A stretch of 64,000 bases of DNA from Calvatia gigantea. Its lineage: Eukaryota > Basidiomycota > Agaricomycetes > Agaricales > Lycoperdaceae. The notes below the pieces were generated by a model. That model was given only the letters and a program-made list of their open reading frames with translations, did no database searches and was not told the origin of the DNA. The position numbers and the translations under genes were made by a program. Location of the stretch: assembly GCA_025093985.1 (NCBI GenBank), contig JACAAK010000013.1:930001-994000 (forward strand), given 5' to 3'. Shown one piece after another: positions 21,440 through 31,163 of this stretch (position 1 is the first letter of the stretch; each line of letters opens with the position of its first letter).

Positions 21440-22498
21440 GAGCAGAGTGGTATTACTGCCTATAGCTGCAGAGGAGGAGGAAATGGGAGGTGTTTTGGCT
21501 CAACACGTCTCCTCCATGAGAGATCAAGTGGATGGTGGCGGCACATATGCCTGTGACATGAAATCCATATCTTGAATGTAACTAGAGGAGGCCATGTTGG
21601 CCTATCCTCCCTCCTTCTTCCCCTTGTCCTTGCCTCAGGAATGCCAGCAGTGTTTCTTCTCTCTGTCACCTTTAGATGGCTTCTGCTGCTACTGGGGATT
21701 TTTAGACCCCTGGGATTGCTGCTGCTGCCCACCTCCTTGTCATGGAGTGAAGTGTGTTCATTGCATGCGGGCAGTCTAGTTTAATGTATAAGCAGCGATA
21801 ATACTGTTATGGGCCTTGTCCCACATTAAGTCATATAGGGACATGTTAGAGATGAGGAGGGTTTGAGTGACATGGCTCAAGGATGGATGGAGGGAATGGA
21901 GGAGAATCATTGTTTCAATTTCCAGGGTGATGCCACTATCTATGGTGTCAAGCTGTCCAAAGATTTACTGCAACTCGCTCATCTTGAGCAAGGGGTTGCC
22001 ACCAAAAGGAAGCTCAAATGTGATAGCATGGATGAACTTGTTGTAGACCTGAACAGGTCCTAGCAAGCCATATTGACCTGCCAAGTGGGACCAAAGGGTG
22101 TAAGCATTGCAAGCAGTGTACTTCAGCATGCTATTGGGGAGAGTTAACTCAATCAATCCAAGCATGCAGGTCTGCAGGTTATTTGCCTGTCCTACACTGT
22201 AGCACTCATCTGTGGTCATTGGGATTGGAGTTCTTGGACATGACGGATGGGCTGGTAGAGTTTGGGTGGTAGGGACTACAGGGTGATCCAGTCTATATAA
22301 CTGCTCATATTGGGGTGGTTCCATAGAAGCTCCAGAAAAATCCCATCCAGTCCACTTGCAGTCATTCAGAGAAATGCACATAAGTGTAGAGTGAAGGTGA
22401 AGTGACCAGATCATATAATTACCCATCCCTAAAAGGATGGGAAGCTGTCTGTAAGGAGTTTGAACAAACTCCAATGGAACAGAGTTCAGCTTAGACAT
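21440..22498 (-). pseudogene. Copia-3 gag
   Basis: ATG at 22498 (MSKLNSVPLEFVQTPYRQLP), open to about 21965 and in the same frame as the start of pol (ATG-like region at 21439), consistent with one gag-pol ORF. Gag core as in the sister copies (NLQTCMLGLIELTLPNSMLK, QVYNKFIHAITFELPFGGN). The Gln-repeat region (about 21680-21740) is short here. Stops after 21965. Confidence 0.75.
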
Positions 22499-22607
22499 AT
22501 CTAGAGTGGGTAAACAATGTGTCAGCATTATGTAGGACAGCTGTGCATAGTGCATACATCAACAACATGGGTCAGACAAGGGATCAAGTGGACTATAGGA
22601 CCACCAT
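22499..22607 (-). other. Copia-3 leader, cut by Gypsy-1
   Basis: Matches the Copia-2 leader through ggaccaccat. The next bases in the uninterrupted copies are ctcctag; here the Gypsy-1 LTR begins. No gene seen. Confidence 0.6.
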
Positions 22608-22913
22608 TGTTGTGATTTCCACCATTTTTATTGTAGCTCCACACTTGTCTCCATTCTCCATTTGTATATCTGTTTCACCTATTAACATCCCAGCGATCTC
22701 CAAGTAGTGACTCATATAACCATCACACTATTGTCATTGGACATTTCATGTAGCTAACTCCATCCATTCAACTGGGTGGCCCTTCTGTATTTAAGTGTAC
22801 ATACACCCTCCTGTATTTGGTACACTTAACTATCTTGGTTCCTCTCCCCTTACTTGCCCTCAAGTCTTAGCCTAAGTTGCAACCTGAGGTTTACTCAGAC
22901 TAAGGTCATAACA
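22608..22913 (+). repeat. Gypsy-1 5' LTR
   Basis: 306 bp, tgttgtgatttccacc ... aaggtcataaca. TATA-like tatttaag and acacttaacta downstream. Candidate left TSD accat (22603-22607); the partner is not in the window. Confidence 0.85.
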
Positions 22914-22915
22914 TT

Positions 22916-22926
22916 TGGTTAAGTGT
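22916..22926 (+). promoter_or_regulatory. Gypsy-1 PBS
   Basis: tggttaagtgt, two bases after the LTR, pairs 10 of 11 with acacttaacta in its LTR. Relative to Gypsy-A each strand carries one CpG transition, yet pairing is mostly kept. Confidence 0.6.
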
Positions 22927-22994
22927 CCCCACCTCACCTTGCAAGGAGTAGGCTGAAATAGGCCTGAACAAACAGACAACCCAGGAACTAGTAT

Positions 22995-23745
22995 ATGAGC
23001 TCGAACCCAGATGAATACAGAGAACCAAATCTCAAAGTCACTGATGATGAGTCAGAATCATCAGACGAAGAAGAGATAGGAAACCCTGAAGTACCTGAAG
23101 AACCAACAGGAGAAACACATGACAAATCCGGAGCAAACCCAGCAGAAGAAGAAGTATTATCAGAACTTCTAAATGAACTTGACCTAGCAGAAGAAGAGTT
23201 AGCACATCAGGAGAACCTAGAACAGGAGAAATCAGATGAATCCAGCTCAGATGAATCCACAGAAATAGAATCAAGCACCAGCTCAGATATGACTGACAAT
23301 GCTGTAGTACCTGCGACAACACCCAGTGGGAAAGGCCTAGTGCCAGACCCTGGGTTCTTCAATGGCACCCATACCAAATTTGATGACTGGTGGAGGGCAA
23401 TGATGCTCTTCATGAAGTTTAACAAGATAGCCTTGGCAGATGACAAAGCCATAGCAGTCCTGGCTAGGTTACAAGAAGGGACAGCCGGAGCATATGCCGC
23501 TATGAAAGCACCAACTATCCTAGACTCAGAAGACTCAGTAGACTGGGTAAAATTCTCAGATGACTTCAAGAAGACCTTCTCAGACAATGCCTTGAATAGC
23601 AAGGCAGAATGGCAGATTGAAAAATTCAAGCAAGGCAACAAGAACATGGCAGACTACTTAATTGAATTTGAAGTTTTACGAAGCAAGGCAAAAACCGACA
23701 GCAAACATGCCATGTTCCTGCTCAAGAAAAATGCCAGACAGGACA
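22995..23745 (+). pseudogene. Gypsy-1 gag, upstream half
   Basis: MSSNPDEYREPNLK..., acidic N-terminus, then capsid region (FFNGTHTKFDDWWRAMMLFM ... WQIEKFKQGNKNMADYL). Open and undamaged until NARQD, where the 895-bp LTR starts. The continuation (QDIIHT..., zinc knuckles, pol) is on the minus strand from 61884 downward. Confidence 0.85.
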
Positions 23746-24640
23746 TGTTATGAATATCAATATTTATGACATTATCAATGACAAAGATAATGATGTAATC
23801 AATAACATCATAATCACCTGACTAATGATCAATATTATATATTGATTATATGATGATTTATACTATGTCTCTAAAGACTTGTATAATCTGAAGACAATCA
23901 GTAAACGTCTTAGTGTTAATAGTCTAACAACATCAAGTCATATTAATAATGACTATACTACAACTAGTGTAGTTACTACAAGACAGCAATATATCTTAGC
24001 ATATTCCATATGATAAGATAATAACAATAGACTAAGTATTAACCTAATACTTAATACTATACAGTTCTACAAATACAGTTACAATGACTCTAGAACATCT
24101 ATAAAGTCTAGACACCTCTAGACAAAGCTAGACAATACCTAGAAAGGTCTATAAGACTAGAATGACCTAGAATGTAGCCAGACTTATCTAGAACTTAATG
24201 CACATAAATAGCACAGCTTATGTCATAATTCAAAGTCATACCACTTTGAAGTTGTACCACTTTTATATACCATATATAGACATGTAACATACAAATACAG
24301 TACAATACAGTAGTACACCATTGTAGTATATAAACCCTTTAACTTGACCAGTAGACAGCATCGTTTCTACTTGGTTAGGTGGAGACTCAATCTATAACTC
24401 TTAACATAAAAACTCTTATTCTCTGCTCTTAAGATGCTGCTTCCCAACTACTAAGCATACTTAATAAGATGTTAAGAAGTTATACTCTGAGGATAGACTT
24501 TTGATCATAAGACCTAAGAATATACAAAGTAGTTGTATTACTTTGTCTATTCTTTGAGCCTTCGAGAAGGAGTCCCCTTTGATATCATCTGTGTGATAGA
24601 TATCAGGCCTGCAAAGGACAAAGCAGGTCTCACTATAACA
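23746..24640 (+). repeat. 895-bp solo LTR, copy a, mismatched flanks
   Basis: tgttatgaatatc ... ctcactataaca, TATA-like tatataaa at 24327-24334. Left flank ggaca (23741-23745), right flank ggtta (24641-24645): not a duplication. The matching partners flank the inverted copy at 61885-62779. A stretch near 24100-24200 has many ctaga motifs. No coding sequence seen. Confidence 0.85.
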
Positions 24641-25170
24641 GGTTAGCCCCTTGGGTTTCTTGTAGTCTTTGGTGATATGACTGAAAACACTGCAATTGTA
24701 GCACTTTGGTTCTCCTTTTGCATTGAAGATGTGGCACCTGCTGCCTATCTCCATTGGTTCTCCCATTCCTCTGTATATAGTGCTGGTGCTGGTTTTTCTG
24801 TCTCCATGGTATGGATGCTTTGTACCCTTGTCCAACAGAGAGTATAGCCTCTTTCCACTCAGCATAGGTGTCTGGCCTGGTGATGGGTGGATACCCCATG
24901 ATGGTGTGGATGATGTCCTGTCTGGCATTTTTCTTGAGCAGGAACATGGCATGTTTGCCATCAGTTTTTGCCTTGCTTTGTAGAACTTTGAATTTGATTA
25001 AGTAGTCTGCTATATTCTTGTTGTCTTGCTTGAATTTCTCGATCTGCCATTCAGCCTTGCTGTTTGAGGCATCATCTGAGAAGGTTTTCTTGAAGTCATC
25101 TGAGAATTTTACCCAGTCCACTAAGTCTTCTGAGTCTAGGACTGTTGGTGCTTTCATGGTGGCATATGCT
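24641..25170 (-). pseudogene. Gypsy-2 gag fragment (middle to first knuckle), duplicate 1
   Basis: Minus-strand gag from the capsid (MKAPTVLDSEDLVDWVKF ... WQIEKFKQ) through NARQDIIHT to the first zinc knuckle CYNCSVFSHITKDY (last Cys lost) and KPKGLT, where the LTR copy a begins. Nearly identical to 26763-27291. The gag sequence upstream of the codons at 25170 is deleted for about 300 bp. Confidence 0.8.
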
Positions 25171-25341
25171 CGAGCTAGATTTGTCTGATTTCTCCTGTTC
25201 TGGGTTCTCCTGATGTATTAACTCTTCCTTTGCTAGGTCAAGTTCATTTAGAAGTTCTGATAATACTTCTTCTTTTGCTGGGTTTGCTTCGGGTTCATCA
25301 TGTGTTTCTCCTGTTGGCTCTTCAGGTACTTTGGGGTTCCC
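25171..25341 (-). pseudogene. Gypsy-2 gag N-terminal fragment, duplicate 1
   Basis: Minus strand: GNPKVPEEPTGETHDEPEAN ... LSELLNELDLAKEEL. Bounded by a deletion junction at 25170/25171 and by the Gypsy-C LTR at 25342 (TSD ttccc at 25337-25341). Confidence 0.8.
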
Positions 25342-25963
25342 TGTCACAACCCATACACGTGCTCACCTGCTTCATCTGCTTTTACCCAGACTATACTTAT
25401 ATTTTATTTACCATTCACTCTCACCTGCTCTCCCCCATCTCCCCCGCTCTCCATTCTTACTATTATGTCTGATGTTAATTTCCGATTATCCTTCTTGTAC
25501 ATTTCTCCGGTTGTCATACCTACTCCCATTTCCCTTGCAATCCCTTTTACCATTCATATTATTCCTGTTTTACCTTATTCCTTTTAGCTAGTTGCATTTC
25601 CAGTGTTTTTATCTAGCGGCCATACCTGGCCTGCACCTGAAGTCATAGTAGTTTCCTTTTGTAGAACCACACTTCCTCGTATATATAAACCATAGCTACT
25701 TCACCTGTAATCCTCAGTCTGAAATCTACTTAGCAACATGCTACTTCTATTCTACCTCTGTCTCTGTCTCTGTCTCTACTTCTGACTCTGTCCTTGTCCC
25801 TTATTCTGAAGTTAGGACCACTCATTGGCAGGAGGGTACAATACATACATTGAAGCCATGGTCCTCCCAAGTTCACCCGCTTTGTCCATCTTTGTCCGCA
25901 TCCATGCATTATCCCCAGGTGTCTAGACTCCAGTCGTCTCACCCACATGACCCACACTTAACA
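25342..25963 (+). repeat. Gypsy-C 5' LTR, duplicate copy
   Basis: 622 bp, tgtcacaacccatacac ... cacttaaca. Near-identical to 28938-29559, with the same flanking ttccc. Confidence 0.85.
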
Positions 25964-26013
25964 GTATTTCAGACTCCCAACTCCTGCTGTCGATTTCTAT
26001 TCCTTCACTTACT

Positions 26014-26766
26014 ATGGCTACATTTGTCAGAACTAAGACTGGCACAACCATTCATTGGTCCCTTCGCAACAATCCCAAACAAACCCCTTCATCAACCCAA
26101 TCTACCCCCAGAACTCAGAGATCGAAATGGTCTCACCTATCCGTTCCAGGCAACTTCCTACAAAACTTCCCTAACCCTTTCACAGAGCTGATCTGGAAGG
26201 AACTTCCCAAACATAGCTCCAGTCCATCTCAGGGCCTGAGTAGTGGAAACGGCATAGGTGGCACAGTCCCACCTGGAGACCCTGGCTACCCTGGTGGTGG
26301 TGACTATGGTATTAATAATGAAGACAACTATGGCAATGACCAGAACGATGGTCTAGAATATGCCGATTACCCTTACTCCAATCCCGATGATGGTGGAGGT
26401 GATGGGCCTGGAGGTGATGATGAACCCAAGGAACCATTGGATGATAATGATGATGGTGATGATAAAACAAGCACTAGTGAGCTGTGCAGCTGTTGGGGAC
26501 TTGATCGCCCTCTGGCCCATGCTATTAGATCCCTCACTAATGCCATAGACGATTGTGCCCACTTTCAGCTGCCCCAGCCTCCTCGACCTCCCCATACTAA
26601 GGCCCGCGAACCCGAACCATTCAGTGGTGCCAACCCCGATGACCTTCCTTGCTTCCTTTTCCAATGTTGACTCTATTTCTGCACCAACCCTACATAATTC
26701 ACATCTGATACCACCAAGGTCAAACTTCGCCCTCACCTTCCTCACTAATGTCGCTCTTCGCTGGTT
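26014..26766 (+). pseudogene. Gypsy-C gag, 5' fragment in the duplicate
   Basis: MATFVRTKTGTTIHWSLRNN ... FLFQC then TGA at 26668; homology to 29610 onward ends at 26766, where the sequence jumps to the minus-strand gag fragment of Gypsy-2. One base longer than the other copy near 26720. A truncated duplicate, not an independent insertion. Confidence 0.8.
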
Positions 26767-27291
26767 GCCCCTTGGGTTTCTTGTAGTCTTTGGTGATATG
26801 ACTGAAAACACTGCAATTGTAGCACTTTGGTTCTCCTTTTGCATTGAAGATGTGGCACCTGCTGCCTATCTCCATTGGTTCTCCCATTCCTCTGTATATA
26901 GTGCTGGTGCTGGTTTTTCTGTCTCCATGGTATGGATGCTTTGTACCCTTGTCCAACAGAGAGTATAGCCTCTTTCCACTCAGCATAGGTGTCTGGCCTG
27001 GTGATGGGTGGATACCCCATGATGGTGTGGATGATGTCCTGTCTGGCATTTTTCTTGAGCAGGAACATGGCATGTTTGCTGTCAGTTTTTGCCTTGCTTC
27101 ATAGAACTTTGAATTTGATTAAGTAGTCTGCCATATTCTTGTTGCCTTGCTTGAATTTCTTGATCTGCCATTCAGCCTTGCTGTTTGAGGCATCATCTGA
27201 GAAGGTTTTCTTGAAGTCATCTGAGAATTTTACCCAGTCCACTAAGTCTTCTGAGTCTAGGACTGTTGGTGCTTTCATGGTGGCATATGCT
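26763..27291 (-). pseudogene. Gypsy-2 gag fragment, duplicate 2
   Basis: Repeats 24641-25170 with few differences. The left junction shares GGTT (26763-26766) between the two joined sequences. It ends at gcatatgct, where the LTR of the 27292-28766 fragment starts. Confidence 0.8.
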
Positions 27292-28766
27292 TGTTACGAC
27301 CTTAGTCGGTTTAGACCTCAGGTTGCAGCTCTGGCTAAGTCTTGAGGACGAGTAAGGGAGAGAAAAGAAGGGTGGTTAGATCCTATTACAGCAGGGTGTA
27401 TGTATGCTGAAATATGTTTAAAGGGAGCCGGTTGAACCCGATCGGTAACGCATTAATTCTTTGGGGGTTTCGCGTAGTATTTAGGTCATATCTCAGAAGA
27501 TGCTAGAATAACTGAAACAGGTACCCTAGGGGAGTTCGCCATATAATGCATGGGAATGATGATCAGTGAAACTCATAACAAAACCCTTTGTTTAAATTTT
27601 GTGCCTCAGGAAGTTGTCGGGATGTCCATTGACTGGGGCCTTTCGAAGTTTTCTTGGAGGCTCCGAGTGTACTTCCCTGCATCGGACGTGCAGAAGAGTC
27701 ATGGCTGCAGTCTTGGGTGGGACTGGGACTTTTGTTTTAGGGGAATCGGTGTTGCTTCCTTTCCCATAACTCTTCTTCTTTTCCAATAGTGTTGGTTTTC
27801 TGGGCCTGCTATCAGTGCGGAATCTTTCGGTGGGAGAAAAACTGGAAATCTGAGGTAGGGTGATGCTTTTTATGAATCGTCGAGTGCGTTCTTCCTCCTT
27901 CATTAGATGGTGCCTTTTTCATCCATGGGTGTGTTGGCTCTTTAGCTGGTGGGGGGGGATTGGTGTCAGGCGGCGAAAATGATTCCAATTGAAGCATGGT
28001 TGTCAATGTCTGGGGGCTTTCTGGAATTTTGGTCGTCCTACAAGTTCATTTTTGGTGTCTGCCGGATTAGAAGTGTCGGCGATGTAGGGTTTTAACACCT
28101 CTAGAGGAGGTCAAAGGCTTGAAGGCTTGAACCCGTTTTGTCAATGGGTGAAGGGTGGATAATTTAATGTGGGAAGATAGGGAGGGTTGCTAGCTTGTGG
28201 AGGATGCTGTCCTCGAATCCCGTACATTTTTGCGAAGGTTTATAAGCCCCGGAGAGGATGTCTGTTTGTTTACTGTTGTCTTTTTTTGGGTGTGACTTTC
28301 TCTACTTCGTCGTTTGTTTGGGCCCTTTAGACGTCTTTAGGAGGGTCCGAGGAGTCCCTTTTGAGGGTTTCGGCCCTTTTGGTATAGTGGAACATGGGGG
28401 TGGGCGTTGGTGACCTGGCTTTGGAAGGGAAATGAGGAGATCGTTGACGGGTTGAGGTTTGTCCAGCTTGATAGAGTAAGGTTGCTTGGGGGGACATGTT
28501 TGGTTAGTGTTTCTTCTGGGGGTTGATTGGCTGTGGTTTTTGGTTTTTTGCCTTTTTTTCAAAGGTATCCTCCGGATGCCTTGTGTGTATTCCGCTATTG
28601 CATCTTTGGGGGTTTTGAAATTCGACTGGGGTCCCTCTTCTTCTTCTTCCCATAACCCTTCCAGTGTATAAGGAATTGTATCCCCTTCCCTTTTTATGCT
28701 TTCCTCGGAATTTCTCCTTCGTATTCATTTTTGAACTTTATTCTTTTGGGTGCGCCGCTTTTTTTC
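27292..28766 (-). pseudogene. 3' fragment of a Gypsy-A-family element, indel-rich
   Basis: In element sense: chromodomain tail (28728-28560, HKKGRGYNS..., RHPEDTFEKK), ORF3 (about 28006-27592) and 3' LTR (27580-27292). It is 5'-truncated with no clear TSD. It differs from Gypsy-A by many small indels, several at homopolymers (runs of 7-9 G or T), spread evenly, unlike the transition-only decay of its neighbours. ORF3 reads SITLPQISSF, MKEEERTRRF where Gypsy-A has TITPPQIISVF and SMKEEVNVLRRF. Confidence 0.7.
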
Positions 28767-28937
28767 CGAGCTAGATTTGTCTGATTTCTCCTGTTCTGGG
28801 TTCTCCTGATGTATTAACTCTTCCTTTGCTAGGTCAAGTTCATTTAGAAGTTCTGATAATACTTCTTCTTTTGCTGGGTTTGCTTCGGGTTCATCATGTG
28901 TTTCTCCTGTTGGCTCTTCAGGTACTTTGGGGTTCCC
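28767..28937 (-). pseudogene. Gypsy-2 gag N-terminal fragment, duplicate 2
   Basis: Same as 25171-25341; continues across Gypsy-C to 43302-43385 (EETGN then PKVPEE), which shows this is the original locus. Confidence 0.8.
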
Positions 28938-29559
28938 TGTCACAACCCATACACGTGCTCACCTGCTTCATCTGCTTTTACCCAGACTATACTTATATTT
29001 TATTTACCATTCACTCTCACCTGCTCTCCCCCATCTCCCCCGCTCTCCATTCTTACTATTATGTCTGATGTTAATTTCCGATTATCCTTCTTGTACATTT
29101 CTCCGGTTGTCATACCTACTCCCATTTCCCTTGCAATCCCTTTTACCATTCATATTATTCCTGTTTTACCTTATTCCTTTTAGCTAGTTGCATTTCCAGT
29201 GTTTTTATCTAGCGGCCATACCTGGCCTGCACCTGAAGTCATAGTAGTTTCCTTTTGTAGAACCACACTTCCTCGTATATATAAACCATAGCTACTTCAC
29301 CTGTAATCCTCAGTCTGAAATCTACTTAGCAACATGCTACTTCTATTCTACCTCTGTCTCTGTCTCTGTCTCTACTTCTGACTCTGTCCTTGTCCCTTAT
29401 TCTGAAGTTAGGACCACTCATTGGCAGGAGGGTACAATACATACATTGAAGCCATGGTCCTCCCAAGTTCACCCGCTTTGTCCATCTTTGTCCGCATCCA
29501 TGCATTATCCCCAGGTGTCTAGACTCCAGTCGTCTCACCCACATGACCCACACTTAACA
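28938..29559 (+). repeat. Gypsy-C 5' LTR
   Basis: tgtcacaacccatacac ... cacttaaca. TATA-like tatataaa at about 29277-29284. A short tctctg tandem (ctctgtctctgtctctgtctc, about 29352-29372) lies in U5. Confidence 0.85.
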
Positions 29560-29609
29560 GTATTTCAGACTCCCAACTCCTGCTGTCGATTTCTATTCCT
29601 TCACTTACT

Positions 29610-31163
29610 ATGGCTACATTTGTCAGAACTAAGACTGGCACAACCATTCATTGGTCCCTTCGCAACAATCCCAAACAAACCCCTTCATCAACCCAATCTA
29701 CCCCCAGAACTCAGAGATCGAAATGGTCTCACCTATCCGTTCCAGGCAACTTCCTACAAAACTTCCCTAACCCTTTCACAGAGCTGATCTGGAAGGAACT
29801 TCCCAAACATAGCTCCAGTCCATCTCAGGGCCTGAGTAGTGGAAACGGCATAGGTGGCACAGTCCCACCTGGAGACCCTGGCTACCCTGGTGGTGGTGAC
29901 TATGGTATTAATAATGAAGACAACTATGGCAATGACCAGAACGATGGTCTAGAATATGCCGATTACCCTTACTCCAATCCCGATGATGGTGGAGGTGATG
30001 GGCCTGGAGGCGATGACGAAGCCAAGGAACCATTGGATGATAATGATGATGGTGATGATAAAACAAGCACTAGTGAGCTGTGCAGCTGTTGGGGACTTGA
30101 TCGCCCTCTGGCCCATGCTATTAGATCCCTCACTAATGCCATAGACGATTGTGCCCACTTTCAGCTGCCCCAGCCTCCTCGACCTCCCCATACTAAGGCC
30201 CGCGAACCCGAACCATTCAGTGGTGCCAACCCCGATGACCTTCCTTGCTTCCTTTTCCAATGTTGACTCTATTTCTGCACCAACCCTACATAATTCACAT
30301 CTGATACCACCAAGGTCAACTTCGCCCTCACCTTCCTCACTAATGTCGCTCTTCGCTGGTTTGAAACTGGCATCGACTAGGAAGAGACTCAAGGCATATC
30401 CCATGCCTGGTCCACTGACTGGGATGAGTTCACCACTGAGCTCAAGACCAACTTCAGTATAGCCAACCTGAAGGGCGAATCAGCTGAACTCCTGGAGAAT
30501 CTGAAGATGAAGCACAGTGAGAAGATCACCACCTATAATGTTGAATTTATGTGGCTCTCGTCCTGACTTCGATGGGGCGATGACATCCTCTGCTACCACT
30601 ACTACAAAGGCCTCCCTGATCATCTCCAAGATGCCCTCTCTTCTCACCCCAATGGCAAGCCCACCTCGTTCAATGAAATGCATGAAGCAGCCATCATCCT
30701 TGATAATCACTATTGGGAACATCAATGTGAGAAGACCTGTGCAAAGGAAGCAGCCAAATCAGTATCTGCTTCTCTCAATAGGAAGTCAGGTAACAATCCT
30801 GGACCTTCCTCAAACAAGGCCAGCAGCAACAACAACAACAGCAACAACAGCAACAGCAACAACAACCACAGCAGCAGCAAGGGCAACACCTTGAACAAAT
30901 CCGCCAACACTACCCCATCCTCCTCCACACCTGCCAAATCGTCCTCCCCTGCTAAACCCGACTTATCCAACAAACTTGGCAAGGATGGCAAGCTGACTAC
31001 TGAAGAACGCAAGTGCTGCCTCGACAACAACCTCTGCCTGTTCTGTGGCAATGCCAGCCACAAGGTTAGTGAGTGTAGGAAGAAAGCCGCTTTGACTGCA
31101 AAAGCTGTTGCCCGCAAGGCCGAAGTGGTTGGGGAGAGCTCTGAAAAGAGCTCAGAAAAATGA
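29610..31163 (+). pseudogene. Gypsy-C gag, one CCHC knuckle
   Basis: One frame of 518 codons from MATFVRTKTG to TGA 31161-31163. Gly/Asp-rich N-terminal part, capsid region (EPEPFSGANPDDL ... LTFLTNVALRWFETGID), Asn/Ser-rich repeat (about 30820-30880), then zinc knuckle CLFCGNASHKVSEC near 31035. Four in-frame stops: TGA 30264, TAA 30291, TAG 30378, TGA 30564, each one C-to-T (or equivalent) step from Arg, Gln or Trp; no frameshift. The stop overlaps the pol start as ATGA. Confidence 0.85.

Larger units (their letters stand above)
16266..22607 (-). mobile_element. Copia-3 internal region (3' LTR at 2333-2749)
   Basis: Ty1/Copia element collinear with Copia-2. Its 3' end is joined through the gaagg duplication to the LTR at 2333-2749. 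Its leader is cut at 22607 by Gypsy-1 (accat at 22603-22607); its 5' LTR is not in the window. It contains the 524-bp solo LTR 17608-18131. Confidence 0.8.

Noticed and set aside
25738..25790. ctctgt repeat as a CRISPR or satellite array
   Set aside because: A short microsatellite in the Gypsy-C LTR, without spacers.
26353..26844. 163-codon minus ORF across the Gypsy-C gag fragment
   Set aside because: Shadow of gag that runs through a duplication junction; its two copies end differently.
30722..31117. Leu-rich 131-codon minus ORF resembling membrane segments
   Set aside because: Antisense of the Asn/Ser/Gln repeat of Gypsy-C gag; poly-Leu comes from CAA/CAG repeats.
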